Of a stretch of 64,000 bases of DNA, positions 9,600-18,991 are shown piece after piece. The position numbers and the translations under genes are program-made. The stretch's first letter is position 1. Each line of letters begins with the position of its first letter. The DNA comes from Gammaproteobacteria bacterium. Lineage in GTDB: Bacteria > Pseudomonadota > Gammaproteobacteria > Pseudomonadales > Halieaceae. Under the pieces are notes generated by a model. It was given only the letters and a program-made list of their open reading frames with translations. It made no database searches and had not been told where the DNA came from. The DNA lies in the NCBI GenBank assembly GCA_030428835.1, contig JAUIEP010000010.1, positions 1 to 64,000 on the forward strand, in the 5' to 3' direction.

Positions 9600-11246
9600 G
9601 TGGAACGTGAAGCGATGGAATATGACGTTGTCGTGGTCGGCGCAGGTCCTGCGGGCCTTGCCACCGCCTGCCGACTGATGCAACTGGCCCAGGAAAATGA
9701 GAAAGAAATCACCGTCTGCGTGGTGGAAAAGGGCTCCGAAGTCGGTGCCCATATTCTGTCCGGGGCCGTTATGGACCCAATCGCCCTGACCGAACTGTTC
9801 CCCAACTGGAAGGAACAGGGCGCCCCGGTCGACGTGGCGGTGACGAAGGACGAGGTCCTCTTCATGACCGGCGAGTCCGGTGCTGTCAATGTTCCGCTCA
9901 TGTTCGCTCCCGGCTTCCACAACCACGGCAACTACATCATCAGCCTGGGCAATGTCTGTCGCTGGATGGCCGAGCAGGCGGAAGGCATGGGCGTGGAGAT
10001 TTACCCCGGCTTCGCCGCCGCGGAAGTGCTGTACAACGACGACGGCAGCGTCAAGGGTGTCGCTACCGGCGATATGGGCATAGCCGCCGATGGCAGCCAC
10101 AAGGACTCCTACATGCCCGGCATGGAGTTGCACGCCAAATATACGGTATTCGCCGAGGGCTGCCGCGGCCACCTCGGCAAGCAGTTGATCCGCAAATTCA
10201 ACCTCGATGCGGGGTGCGACCCCCAGCACTACGGCATCGGTTTCAAGGAAATCTGGGAAATCGACCCCGCAAAGCACCAACCTGGCCTCGTGGTGCACAC
10301 CACGGGCTGGCCGGCTGCCAAGAACACCGCCTCCGGCAGCTACATGTACCACGCGGACAACAACCAGGTCTTCCTGGGGTACGTGGTGCCGCTGAGCTAT
10401 TCGAACCCGCACCTGTCGCCCTTTGACGAGTTCCAGCAGTGGAAGCAGCACCCGAAGATCAGGAACTACCTTGAGGGCGGTACCCGTGTCACCTACGGTG
10501 CCAGGGCGCTCATAAAGGGCGGCTCTACCTCGCGGCCCAAGATGAGCTTCCCCGGGGGGCTGCTGGTCGGGGATGACGCCGGTACACTGAATTTCGCGCG
10601 CATCAAGGGTACTCACACGGCCATGAAGTCGGGTTCGCTTGCGGGAGACACCCTGTACGAAGCGCTGGCCGGTGGCGCGGCCGGCGGCACTGATCTCACG
10701 GCCTACGCCGACAAGTTCAAGGGCTCCTGGCTACACACAGAGCTGCACAAATGGCGCAACTTCGGCGCCTACCTCCACAAGTTTGGCACGTTCATCGGCC
10801 CGGCGCTGGCGTTTATCGACCAGGGCATTTTCCAGGGCAAACTGCCCATCACCCTGCGCGACCCCAAGCCGGACCATGAGTGCCTGAAGCCGGCGGCAGA
10901 CATGCCAAAAATCGAATATCCCAAGCCCGACGGCGAGATCAGCTTCGACAAGTTGTCTTCGGTGTTTCTCTCCAATACGAATCACGAGGAAGACCAGCCC
11001 TGCCACCTGACGCTGCTCGACCCCGACGTGCCAATGGCCAAGAACTACCCGATGTACGATGAGCCGGCGCAGCGCTATTGTCCGGCGGGAGTCTACGAAA
11101 TCGTGGAAGACGAAGGCGGCAAACGCTTCCAGATCAACGCGCAGAACTGTGTGCACTGCAAGACCTGCGACATCAAGGACCCCGCGCAGAACATCGTTTG
11201 GGTGACGCCGGAAGGCTTTGGCGGGCCGAACTACCCGAATATGTAG
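9600..11246 (+). CDS. Electron transfer flavoprotein-ubiquinone oxidoreductase
   Basis: Membrane-associated flavo-iron-sulfur enzyme of 548 residues that passes electrons from reduced ETF to ubiquinone. The FAD site VVVVGAGPAGLATA lies at the N-terminus. The [4Fe-4S] cluster is bound by C494, C517, C520 and C523 in the C-terminal ferredoxin-like domain (CVHCKTC). The GTG at 9600 is preferred over the ATG at 9615 because AGGAG lies seven bases before it. Divergent from etfBA. The stop is two bases from the stop of the convergent DUF1285 gene. Confidence 0.97.
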   Translation: MEREAMEYDVVVVGAGPAGLATACRLMQLAQENEKEITVCVVEKGSEVGAHILSGAVMDPIALTELFPNWKEQGAPVDVAVTKDEVLFMTGESGAVNVPLMFAPGFHNHGNYIISLGNVCRWMAEQAEGMGVEIYPGFAAAEVLYNDDGSVKGVATGDMGIAADGSHKDSYMPGMELHAKYTVFAEGCRGHLGKQLIRKFNLDAGCDPQHYGIGFKEIWEIDPAKHQPGLVVHTTGWPAAKNTASGSYMYHADNNQVFLGYVVPLSYSNPHLSPFDEFQQWKQHPKIRNYLEGGTRVTYGARALIKGGSTSRPKMSFPGGLLVGDDAGTLNFARIKGTHTAMKSGSLAGDTLYEALAGGAAGGTDLTAYADKFKGSWLHTELHKWRNFGAYLHKFGTFIGPALAFIDQGIFQGKLPITLRDPKPDHECLKPAADMPKIEYPKPDGEISFDKLSSVFLSNTNHEEDQPCHLTLLDPDVPMAKNYPMYDEPAQRYCPAGVYEIVEDEGGKRFQINAQNCVHCKTCDIKDPAQNIVWVTPEGFGGPNYPNM

Positions 11247-11248
11247 TC

Positions 11249-11791
11249 CTAGGCGGGGGTGAGCCGGAGCCGCCTGCCCCCGCTCTCGATTTGCAGGCCT
11301 CCCTCCGTCTCTTCGGCCTTCTCCACAAGGCGGTACCAGGCAGCTCGACTGAACAGCGCGGTCAGCCCGTGCGGCAGGCGCAGGGCTGCAACATTGTCCG
11401 CTGCGGGTTCGAGAAACAGCGCACCGTCATCCAGGATGGGCACTGACCTGCCGGTATTGAGGACTGCTGTCAGCAGTGGCTCGCCCTTCGCACCCTGCCG
11501 CTCCTCCACATCCACGACCAGCAATGGGAAAAACGGCACCCGGATACGCCATTTCTCCACCGGTGTGACCAGGTAATACTCGCCGTCCTCCTCGCGTCGC
11601 AGGATGCTGGCAAACAGGCGCACCAGCGACTCACGCTCAATTCGCCTGCCCTCGTGGTACCAGTGTCCGTCCCGGTCTATTTCGATGTCGATATCGCCGC
11701 TCAGCGGCGGGTCCCAGAGATGCAGCGGGGGAGCATCGACGTCGCGTCCGGAACCGACCTGTCCGGCTATAGTCTCGATGGTATTAGTCAT
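11249..11791 (-). CDS. DUF1285 domain protein
   Basis: A 180-residue soluble protein. The PPLHLWDPPLSGDIDIEID stretch and the following HWYHEGRRIERESLVRLFAS motif, then EYYLVTPVEKWRI and PFFPLLV, are the recognised DUF1285 pattern. This is a two-domain beta-rich family common in Proteobacteria whose function is not known. It is divergent from the YiiX-like gene with a 68-base gap and ends convergently with ETF-QO. No signal peptide or membrane helix. Confidence 0.85.
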   Translation of the reverse strand: MTNTIETIAGQVGSGRDVDAPPLHLWDPPLSGDIDIEIDRDGHWYHEGRRIERESLVRLFASILRREEDGEYYLVTPVEKWRIRVPFFPLLVVDVEERQGAKGEPLLTAVLNTGRSVPILDDGALFLEPAADNVAALRLPHGLTALFSRAAWYRLVEKAEETEGGLQIESGGRRLRLTPA

Positions 11792-11859
11792 GGCGTTTCC
11801 TCTGGAATCGTCCGCTTCCCTGCGCTATAACAGTAGCCGAATTCAACTGTCCAATTGAT

Positions 11860-12708
11860 ATGATTAACTGGATACGCACGGCTGTTGTCAATTGGCTGAA
11901 ACACAAAAAGCCGCTGCCGCGGACACCTCTCAGTGATTTCGAACGGATTCGCCACGAACTGAAACCCTGCGATGTTTTGTTGGTCGAGGGTCGCTCGCGC
12001 GTCAGCGAAGTCATCAAGCAGATCACCCAGAGTAGCTGGTCACACTCGGCACTGTATATCGGGCGGTTGCACGATCTTGAAAACCCCGAGCTGCGCGAGA
12101 AGCTGGGACAGTTCTACCACGGCAACCCTGATCGACAGCTGATCATAGAAAGCGAGATGGGCATGGGTACTGTTGTTCGGTCACTCGACGTATACAACGG
12201 CGAACACCTTCGCATCTGCAGGCCACGCGGCTTGAATTTCCAGGATTCGCAGAAGGTCATCGCGTACGCTATCAGCCGCCTTGGGACGGCCTATGACGTC
12301 CGACATATCCTTGACCTTGCGCGTTTCCTGTTTCCCTGGGCAATCATGCCGCGCCGTTGGCGGTCAACGCTGTTCAGTGCGCACCCCGGCAAGAGTACAC
12401 ACACGGTGTGTTCGACGATGATTGCGGAGGCTTTCGGAAAAATACAGTTTCCGATATTACCGCTGGTGAAGCGTGTGGAGTGTGATCGCGTGCAATTGTT
12501 CATGCGCAACCCGAAACTCTGCACGCCGAGCGATTTCGATTATTCGCCGTACTTCGACATTATCAAGTACCCGTTCCTGGATCTCGGCTTCCACGCCGAC
12601 CAGCGACTCATGCCCTGGCAGGGCGCAGCTCGCCTGGACCCGGAAGAACAGGGTTTATATGTGGTGGCAGAGCTCCTTGACGAGAGTCTCTACGACGACA
12701 CGCAATAG
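11860..12708 (+). CDS. YiiX/YebB-like NlpC/P60-type cysteine hydrolase
   Basis: A 282-residue protein with the permuted papain fold of the YiiX family. The N-terminal core begins with KPCDVLLVEG and contains His62 in SSWSHSALYIG. The catalytic Cys184 is in HTVCSTMIAEAF. In this permuted family the histidine precedes the cysteine, as seen here. There is no signal peptide; the basic, amphipathic N-terminus (about 1-20) could bind membrane. Related enzymes act on peptides or lipid-linked amides, and the substrate here is unknown. Downstream is the convergent serA with a 15-base gap. Confidence 0.75.
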   Translation: MINWIRTAVVNWLKHKKPLPRTPLSDFERIRHELKPCDVLLVEGRSRVSEVIKQITQSSWSHSALYIGRLHDLENPELREKLGQFYHGNPDRQLIIESEMGMGTVVRSLDVYNGEHLRICRPRGLNFQDSQKVIAYAISRLGTAYDVRHILDLARFLFPWAIMPRRWRSTLFSAHPGKSTHTVCSTMIAEAFGKIQFPILPLVKRVECDRVQLFMRNPKLCTPSDFDYSPYFDIIKYPFLDLGFHADQRLMPWQGAARLDPEEQGLYVVAELLDESLYDDTQ

Positions 12709-12723
12709 AGCGGCTCTCCTGGC

Positions 12724-13911
12724 CTAGGCGCGACAGTCGCCGATCAGGCGCACGTTGATAACGCCCTCAAGTGTACGCATACGGTCGAGTACGTCGCCTG
12801 ATGGTGTCGGGCTGATGTCGATCAGGTTGTAGGCCACCTCGTCACGGCTCTTGTTCAGCATGTCGATCACGTTGATGTTTTCATCGGCGAGTATAGACAA
12901 CACGCTGCCGAGGATTTTGGGTACGTTCTCGTTCGTGACCGACAACCGGCAACCGGTCACGCGTTCCAAGTGCAGTGCGGGGAAGTTTACTGAGTTGCGG
13001 ATGTTGCCGTTCTCCAGGAAATCGCGCAGTTGCTCGGCGGCCATGATCGCACAATTATCTTCCGCTTCATCCGTACTTGCGCCGATGTGTGGCATGAGAA
13101 TGACGTCGTCCCGACCGATAAGTCCGGGCGCGGGAAAGTCCGCGATGTACTTGCGCAATCGGCCGTCGTCGAGAGCCCTGACCAGGGCTCCCTGGTCGAC
13201 GATCTCTTCCCGGGCGAAATTGAGCAGGCAGGTACCGGGACGAACCGCGCCCAACAATTCGTCATTGACCAGCCCGCGGGTGGAGTCAAGAACCGGCAGG
13301 TGCAGGCTGATATAGTCGCAGCGCGCAAAAAGCGCCGCCAGAGCCTCGGCGCGTTGTACCTGGCTCGATAACCGCCATGCTGCCTCAACGGAGAGTGCCG
13401 GATCGTAGCCAACGACCTCCATGCCGAAATCCAGCGCCATTTCCGCCACCAGGGACCCGATGGCGCCCAGGCCGACCACTCCGAGGGTCTTGCCCATCAA
13501 CTCATTGCCCTTGAACTGCTTTTTCTGGGCTTCCAGGGTCTTGTTCAACTCAGCGTGGTCGGACATCTCCGACAGGGTTGCGACATACCGGACCCCTTCG
13601 ATGACACCTCGAGAGCCAAGCAGCAGGCCTGTTGCAACGAGCTCTTTCACGGCATTGGCGTTCGCACCGGGAGAGTTAAAGACAGGAATCCCGCGCTCGG
13701 TGCAGGCCTGCACGGGAATATTGTTCACGCCGGCCCCCGCGCGGGCAATTGCGACCACGGATTCAGGAATGTCTTCGGCCTGCAGCTTGTGGCTGCGCAG
13801 TAAAATGGCGTCGGGGTGCGTGAACTCGCTCGCGATTTCGTAGATTTCGCGCGGTAGTCGCTCGAGTCCCTTAACGGAAATCTGGTTTAACGTGAGTATC
13901 TGCTTGGCCAT
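12724..13911 (-). CDS. serA: D-3-phosphoglycerate dehydrogenase
   Basis: NAD-dependent first enzyme of serine synthesis, 395 residues. An N-terminal D-2-hydroxyacid dehydrogenase domain surrounds a Rossmann domain with VVGLGAIGSLVA (about 145-156). Catalytic residues appear as R in LNFAREEIVD, E after it, and H in MPHIGASTDEAE. A C-terminal ACT domain (about 320-395, beginning CRLSVTNENVPKILGSVLSI) implies serine-type allosteric control. The intervening domain of long plant/mycobacterial forms is absent. It stands alone here, transcribed in the same direction as ppiD but with only 20 bases between, so it may be read from upstream. Confidence 0.92.
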   Translation of the reverse strand: MAKQILTLNQISVKGLERLPREIYEIASEFTHPDAILLRSHKLQAEDIPESVVAIARAGAGVNNIPVQACTERGIPVFNSPGANANAVKELVATGLLLGSRGVIEGVRYVATLSEMSDHAELNKTLEAQKKQFKGNELMGKTLGVVGLGAIGSLVAEMALDFGMEVVGYDPALSVEAAWRLSSQVQRAEALAALFARCDYISLHLPVLDSTRGLVNDELLGAVRPGTCLLNFAREEIVDQGALVRALDDGRLRKYIADFPAPGLIGRDDVILMPHIGASTDEAEDNCAIMAAEQLRDFLENGNIRNSVNFPALHLERVTGCRLSVTNENVPKILGSVLSILADENINVIDMLNKSRDEVAYNLIDISPTPSGDVLDRMRTLEGVINVRLIGDCRA

Positions 13912-13931
13912 AGTGTCCTCAATTCCAGCGG

Positions 13932-15806
13932 TTAGCGCACGACAACTTCAGCGCGGTTGCGCATTGCGCTCTGTAGTTCCGCATTTACCAGGCCGCCGCT
14001 CTGTCCGGCGAGTCCTTGGGTCAACTGGCTTCTTTCGGCATCGGAAAGCGCGGCAACCGTGCCGGGCGTTACGCGAAATAACTCCACCACCACAGCATCA
14101 CCGTTGCTCGTGAACGTAATGTCGGATACCGAGCCACCCGGTTCGGGTATTGGCAGTTCGAAAGCCCTTTCCAGCACCTCGGGCGGCAGCGTGAGATTGC
14201 GCCGCTCAGCCGCAATCTCGACCTGCCACTGGTAGTTCTTTTCAGTCGCCAGTGCGTCGATGGCGGCGCCCTCGCGCAACCTTGCCAAGAGTTGTTCTGC
14301 CTCACTTTGCAGGGCGCGCCGTGTCGCCTCCTCGGCAAGATCCGCCTCTATGGATGCCCGTACCTCCTCCAGTGGCTGCAACTCGGGCTCATGGTGCCGC
14401 AGTACGCGCAGGACAACGAATGTCTCCGCGGCCAGCTCGATGACCTCGCTGTTGTGGCCGTTCTTCAGGACCTCCTCGGAGAAGGCGGCCGTGCGCAGGG
14501 ATTGCTGTTCGAAGACTCCGGGGCCGTTCTGGCGGCTGACGCCCTCGGCCTCTTCGACCACCAGATCGAGTTGTCGCGCCGGGCCCTTGAGGTCTTCGGC
14601 GTTGAAAGCGAGGTCCCTCAGGTCTTCCACCACGCGCAACAGTTCCGCGCGCGCCTCCTCCAACTGCAACTGCTCCTTGAGTTGTGCGCGCAGCTCCGCA
14701 TCCAGTTCCGGGGGCGAGCTTTCAGTGCGCTCCGTTACCAGGATCAGGTGGGTGCCGGCGTCGGTCTTGACCGGGCCTGAAACCTCTCCGACCTCGAGGG
14801 CACTGATCGCCTCCTCCATTTCCTCGGGAAACGTGTCGCCGCTGGTATAGCCGAGATCACCCCCGCTGGAGGCGCTGCCCACGTCATCCGAGAACATGCC
14901 GGCGACCTCGGCAAATTTGGTACCTTCAGCCAGGGCCTCTTGCGCGCGGGCTAGACCCTCCTCCGCGCCGAGTTCGCCGTCTCCGGTAAACAGGATGTGC
15001 GAGACCCGGCTCCGCGGCCGATACTCGATACCCTGCTGCGAGAGCTCGAATGCCTCCACAATAGCGTCTTCGGGGACGGGTTGGCGGAAGTCGTCCGGCG
15101 TCAACTCGATATACTCTAGGTCGACCGATTCCTCTGTCATGTATTCCTGCGAATGTGCGGCATACCACTCCTGGACGGCGTCCTGCGTGGGCGGCTCGTC
15201 GGGCAGGAATTTGTCCCGCGGGATTGTCAGGTAGCGCAGGTCGCGCTGCTCCGTTACCACGGAGACACTTGCGGCTAGTTCCGCAGGAGTAACAAATTCG
15301 CTGCCTACCAGGCCGCTGCCGATCTGCCCCACCAGGAGGTCGTCGTGCAGGCTGGCCTTGAACAGCCCGGGGGTATACCCCGCGCTTGCAAGCGTCGCCC
15401 GGTAGCGCTCAGGCGAGAAGGCGCCGTCCTCCTGGAACGCCTCCATATTGGCAACCACCGCACCGATTTCACGCTCGGACACGCCCAGGGCGAGGTCGTC
15501 CGCCATCTGCTTCATCAGGGTACGTTTGACCAGCGCGTCCAGCGCCGTGGGCCTGATTCGGTCGTCATCCAGCATGGCGGGGTCTATCGACTCGCCCATC
15601 ATCGTCAGCAGGCTGCGCTTCTGGTTGTTTATCGCCTGCTGGAGGTCGAATTCGCTGATTCCCTCCCCGTTCACCTCGGCGATGCTGTTATCACCTCCCC
15701 CGAGCAGGATGGATTCTATGCCGAAGAATGCAAATGCGACGACGATCAGTCCGATGATGATCTTTGCGGCGGTTCCCTGGGCGTTTTTGCGGATGTCTTG
15801 CAACAT
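13932..15806 (-). CDS. ppiD: Periplasmic folding chaperone PpiD (SurA-N/parvulin)
   Basis: Inner-membrane-anchored periplasmic chaperone of 624 residues. One N-terminal helix (about 15-36, IIIGLIVVAFAFFGIESILLG) follows a short basic cytoplasmic tail. A SurA-like N-terminal domain (about 40-160) and a parvulin prolyl-isomerase domain (about 260-360, VSHILFTG ... GGDLGYTSGDTFPEEMEEAI) follow, and the C-terminal half is helical. It lies directly after hupB, the standard lon-hupB-ppiD order of Gammaproteobacteria. A strong hupB terminator separates the two, so ppiD probably also has its own promoter. Confidence 0.93.
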   Translation of the reverse strand: MLQDIRKNAQGTAAKIIIGLIVVAFAFFGIESILLGGGDNSIAEVNGEGISEFDLQQAINNQKRSLLTMMGESIDPAMLDDDRIRPTALDALVKRTLMKQMADDLALGVSEREIGAVVANMEAFQEDGAFSPERYRATLASAGYTPGLFKASLHDDLLVGQIGSGLVGSEFVTPAELAASVSVVTEQRDLRYLTIPRDKFLPDEPPTQDAVQEWYAAHSQEYMTEESVDLEYIELTPDDFRQPVPEDAIVEAFELSQQGIEYRPRSRVSHILFTGDGELGAEEGLARAQEALAEGTKFAEVAGMFSDDVGSASSGGDLGYTSGDTFPEEMEEAISALEVGEVSGPVKTDAGTHLILVTERTESSPPELDAELRAQLKEQLQLEEARAELLRVVEDLRDLAFNAEDLKGPARQLDLVVEEAEGVSRQNGPGVFEQQSLRTAAFSEEVLKNGHNSEVIELAAETFVVLRVLRHHEPELQPLEEVRASIEADLAEEATRRALQSEAEQLLARLREGAAIDALATEKNYQWQVEIAAERRNLTLPPEVLERAFELPIPEPGGSVSDITFTSNGDAVVVELFRVTPGTVAALSDAERSQLTQGLAGQSGGLVNAELQSAMRNRAEVVVR

Positions 15807-15826
15807 GTGGAAAATCCGTGAGAACT

Positions 15827-15853
15827 AAAAAAAAAGCGCACAGTACAGTGCGC
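15827..15853 (-). terminator. hupB intrinsic terminator
   Basis: Perfect six-base stem (15848-15853 with 15836-15841, GCGCAC/GTGCGC) and six-base loop, followed on the minus strand by a run of nine T (15835-15827). It sits between hupB and ppiD. Confidence 0.92.
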
Positions 15854-15934
15854 CTTTCCGTGTAACCTGGCTTTAGGTCGCCCGGCGGGCCGGGCTATTT
15901 TAACAGCCGCGGGGGCGGCCGCAAAACAATTCGG

Positions 15935-16210
15935 TCAGGAATTGACCGAATCTTTCAACGCTTTCCCTGCCTTGAAGCTGGGCACGTTGGACGCCGCGAT
16001 CTCTATTGTCGCGCCCGTCTGGGGGTTACGCCCCTGGCGTGCCGCGCGGTGCTTCACCGTGAAGGTACCGAACCCGACGAGGGAGACCTGGTCGCCCTTC
16101 TTGAGGGCGTCGGTGATGCTATCGACAACAGCGTCGAGGGCACGTCCGGCGGACGCCTTGGGCAGGTCGGCAGCAGCGGCAATTGCATCAATAAGTTCTT
16201 GTTTGTTCAC
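15935..16210 (-). CDS. hupB: DNA-binding protein HU-beta
   Basis: Histone-like nucleoid protein of 91 residues. [18 protein letters not shown] starts the HU fold, GFGTF is the turn before the arms, and [16 protein letters not shown] forms the DNA-binding beta-arm with the proline that kinks DNA. It acts as a homo- or heterodimer bending DNA. Position behind lon and before ppiD is the conserved one for hupB. A perfect -10 box upstream and a strong terminator downstream fit an abundant, separately transcribed protein. Confidence 0.97.
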   Translation of the reverse strand: MNKQELIDAIAAAADLPKASAGRALDAVVDSITDALKKGDQVSLVGFGTFTVKHRAARQGRNPQTGATIEIAASNVPSFKAGKALKDSVNS

Positions 16211-16299
16211 ACGTATCCCCTTGAATGTTGGTGGCGTAGCCAGATTTGCGTCGACTGCTCTGGTTACAACCCTGGTTTCAGACTTAGCTGGAAGCGTTA

Positions 16300-16305
16300 A
16301 TTATA
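16300..16305 (-). promoter_or_regulatory. -10 box of the hupB promoter
   Basis: On the minus strand TATAAT, an exact consensus -10, lies about 90 bases upstream of hupB. A TGAACA-like -35 is 19 bases farther up, longer than ideal. The rest of the 16211-16457 gap shows no gene. Confidence 0.5.
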
Positions 16306-16457
16306 TATCTTTCGTGCGGCCTTATGTTCAGCCTCTCCCGGCAGACCACAGGTCATTACAGCCCCTCAACCTACCACCGAGCGGGCTAAAACCGCACGGA
16401 CCACGCACCTGACTGTATAACAGAGCGGGAATAGCGGTCAATAAAGAACATGGGCTC

Positions 16458-18866
16458 TCAGTGAGTGTTTATGCGGCTTTCCTCGTCGTTGGCGGCGTCG
16501 GATTTTGCCGCCATGGCATCGGCCAGGAAGTCTTCATCGCTCATCGGCTCGGGCATGGATTCGAGTGCAATGGCCAGAACCTCGTCGATCCACTTGACGG
16601 GCCGTATGTCGAGATCCGCTTTAATATTGTCCGGTACCTCCTTGAGATCACGCTCATTTTCCTTCGGGATAATGACCTGCTTGATGCCCCCGCGGCGCGC
16701 CGCGAGCAGCTTTTCCTTGAGGCCGCCGATAGGCAGCACCTCGCCGCGCAGGGTGATCTCCCCGGTCATGGCCACATCGGCCCGCACCGGAATCTCGGTC
16801 AACACGGACACGAGGGCGGTACACATCGCGATACCCGCACTCGGGCCGTCCTTCGGAGTAGCGCCCTCGGGCACATGGATATGCACGTCGTGCTTGTCGT
16901 GGTAGGTCGAGGGAATGCCGAGCAACTGAGAGCGACTGCGCACGACGGTCGTTGCCGCCTGGATGGATTCCTGCATTACGTCACCGAGCGAGCCCGTCTT
17001 CACGTAACGCCCCTTGCCGGCGACTGCGACTGCCTCGATGGTCAGCAATTCTCCGCCAACCGAAGTCCAGGCCAGGCCCGTGACCTGGCCGATCTTGTTT
17101 TCTTCTTCGGCCACGCCGTAGTTGAATTTGCGCACGCCCAGAAGGTCCGCCAGCATCTCGGTAGAAACGGTGCTGCCCGCCTCCGCTTCCTCCAGCGTAA
17201 TGGCCTTGACCATCTTGCGGCAGATTTTGGCAATTTCTCGTTCCAGCGCGCGTACACCCGCCTCTCGCGTGTAGTAGCGGATGATATCCAGGATGACGTC
17301 CGCACCGACGCTGATTTCGTTCTCTTTCAGCCCGTTGAGCTTGAGCTGTTTGGGAAGAAGATAGCGCTGGGCGATATTCAGCTTCTCGTCCTCGGTGTAG
17401 CCGGGTATGCGGATTATCTCCATACGGTCCAGCAGCGGGCCGGGGATGTTCATGGTGTTGGAGGTACACACGAACATCACATCGGAGAGGTCGTAATCCA
17501 CTTCGAGGTAGTGATCGTTGAATGCGTGATTCTGCTCGGGGTCCAGCACTTCCAGCATCGCGGATGCGGGGTCTCCGCGGTGGTCCATACCCATCTTGTC
17601 GATTTCATCGAGCAGGAACAGCGGGTTGCGCACGCCGGCTTTCGACATTTTTTGCAGGAGTTTGCCCGGCATCGAACCGATATAGGTGCGCCGGTGTCCT
17701 CGAATTTCCGCCTCGTCTCGTACGCCGCCCAGGGCCATGCGTACAAACTTGCGATTGGTCGCCCGTGCAAGCGATTCGCCCAGTGAGGTCTTGCCCACAC
17801 CGGGCGGCCCCACGAGGCACAACACAGGACCCTTGACCTTGCGTACCCGCTTTTGCACCGCGAGGTACTCCAGAATGCGATCCTTGACCTCCTCGAGTCC
17901 GTAGTGGTCCTCGTCCAGGATCTCCGCGGCGCGCTTGAGGTTGTGCTTGACCTTGCTGCGCTTCGACCAGGGCACACTGACCATCCAGTCGAGGTAACTG
18001 CGCACGACCGAGGCCTCGGCTGACATCGGCGACATCATTTTCAGTTTGTTCAGCTCGGAGACTGCCTTGCCTTTCGCCTCCTCGGGCATGTTGGCCTCGT
18101 CGATGCGCGCCTGCAGTTCATCCAGTTCGTTCGGCGCCTCGTCCATGTCGCCCAGCTCTTTCTGGATGGCCTTCATTTGTTCGTTGAGGTAGTACTCGCG
18201 CTGGCTCTTCTCCATCTGTTTCTTGACGCGGCCGCGGATGCGCTTCTCAACCTGGAACAGGTCGATTTCCGCTTCCATGAGTCCCATCAGGTGTTCGAGA
18301 CGCGCCCGGATGCCGGAGATCTCCAGTATGTGCTGCTTCTCCTCGAGGTCGACGCTCATGTGCGCGGCGATGGTATCCGCCAAGCGGCCCGGCTCATCGA
18401 TGCCGGTGAGGGAGGTCAGGACCTCGGTCGGCACTTTCTTGCTCAAATTGACGTACTTTTCGAACTGGGAGATGGTCGAGCGCAGCAGCGCCTCTACCTC
18501 CGACTGGGGAATGTCGTCGCTGACGATTTCCTCCACGCGGGCAACCGCGAATGAACCCTGCTCGTCCACGTCGAGGATGCTGGCGCGGTAACCCCCTTCT
18601 ACGAGAACCTTTATCGTTCCGTCGGGCAGCTTCAGCAGTTGCAGGATGTTGGACACGGTACCCACGTCGTGCAGGTCGGTGGCCGCGGGGGTGTCGTCGG
18701 CGGCGTTGCGCTGGGCTACCAGCAGGACCTGCTTGTCGTTCGCCATGGCGTCCTCGAGAGCCTCGATGGACTTCTCCCGACCGACGAAAAGAGGCAGTAC
18801 CATATGCGGGTAGACCACCACATCGCGCAAGGGCAGTAATGGCAGGTCTATAACTGAAGAGCCCAT
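16458..18866 (-). CDS. lon: ATP-dependent protease Lon
   Basis: Homohexameric cytoplasmic protease of 802 residues that degrades misfolded and regulatory proteins. It has an N-terminal substrate domain (LPLLPLRDVVVYPHMVLPLFVG at the start), a coiled-coil region near 200-260, an AAA+ module with Walker A GPPGVGKT (Lys359), and the C-terminal protease with catalytic Ser676 in PKDGPSAGIAM and a Lys about 43 residues later. Full length and collinear with E. coli Lon. It follows clpX in the same direction at 125 bases. I looked for a sigma-32 promoter in that gap and saw none I would claim. Confidence 0.98.
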   Translation of the reverse strand: MGSSVIDLPLLPLRDVVVYPHMVLPLFVGREKSIEALEDAMANDKQVLLVAQRNAADDTPAATDLHDVGTVSNILQLLKLPDGTIKVLVEGGYRASILDVDEQGSFAVARVEEIVSDDIPQSEVEALLRSTISQFEKYVNLSKKVPTEVLTSLTGIDEPGRLADTIAAHMSVDLEEKQHILEISGIRARLEHLMGLMEAEIDLFQVEKRIRGRVKKQMEKSQREYYLNEQMKAIQKELGDMDEAPNELDELQARIDEANMPEEAKGKAVSELNKLKMMSPMSAEASVVRSYLDWMVSVPWSKRSKVKHNLKRAAEILDEDHYGLEEVKDRILEYLAVQKRVRKVKGPVLCLVGPPGVGKTSLGESLARATNRKFVRMALGGVRDEAEIRGHRRTYIGSMPGKLLQKMSKAGVRNPLFLLDEIDKMGMDHRGDPASAMLEVLDPEQNHAFNDHYLEVDYDLSDVMFVCTSNTMNIPGPLLDRMEIIRIPGYTEDEKLNIAQRYLLPKQLKLNGLKENEISVGADVILDIIRYYTREAGVRALEREIAKICRKMVKAITLEEAEAGSTVSTEMLADLLGVRKFNYGVAEEENKIGQVTGLAWTSVGGELLTIEAVAVAGKGRYVKTGSLGDVMQESIQAATTVVRSRSQLLGIPSTYHDKHDVHIHVPEGATPKDGPSAGIAMCTALVSVLTEIPVRADVAMTGEITLRGEVLPIGGLKEKLLAARRGGIKQVIIPKENERDLKEVPDNIKADLDIRPVKWIDEVLAIALESMPEPMSDEDFLADAMAAKSDAANDEESRINTH

Positions 18867-18991
18867 ATGAATCTCCGGGTTGGATGACGACAGGCGTTAG
18901 TAAATGGAGCGTGGCCGGGTTGCCCCTTCCCGGCAGCGCCAGGCGTTCCGGGCCTGCGCGGCCCGATGTAACCGGCGGGGTGCCGGCTTGT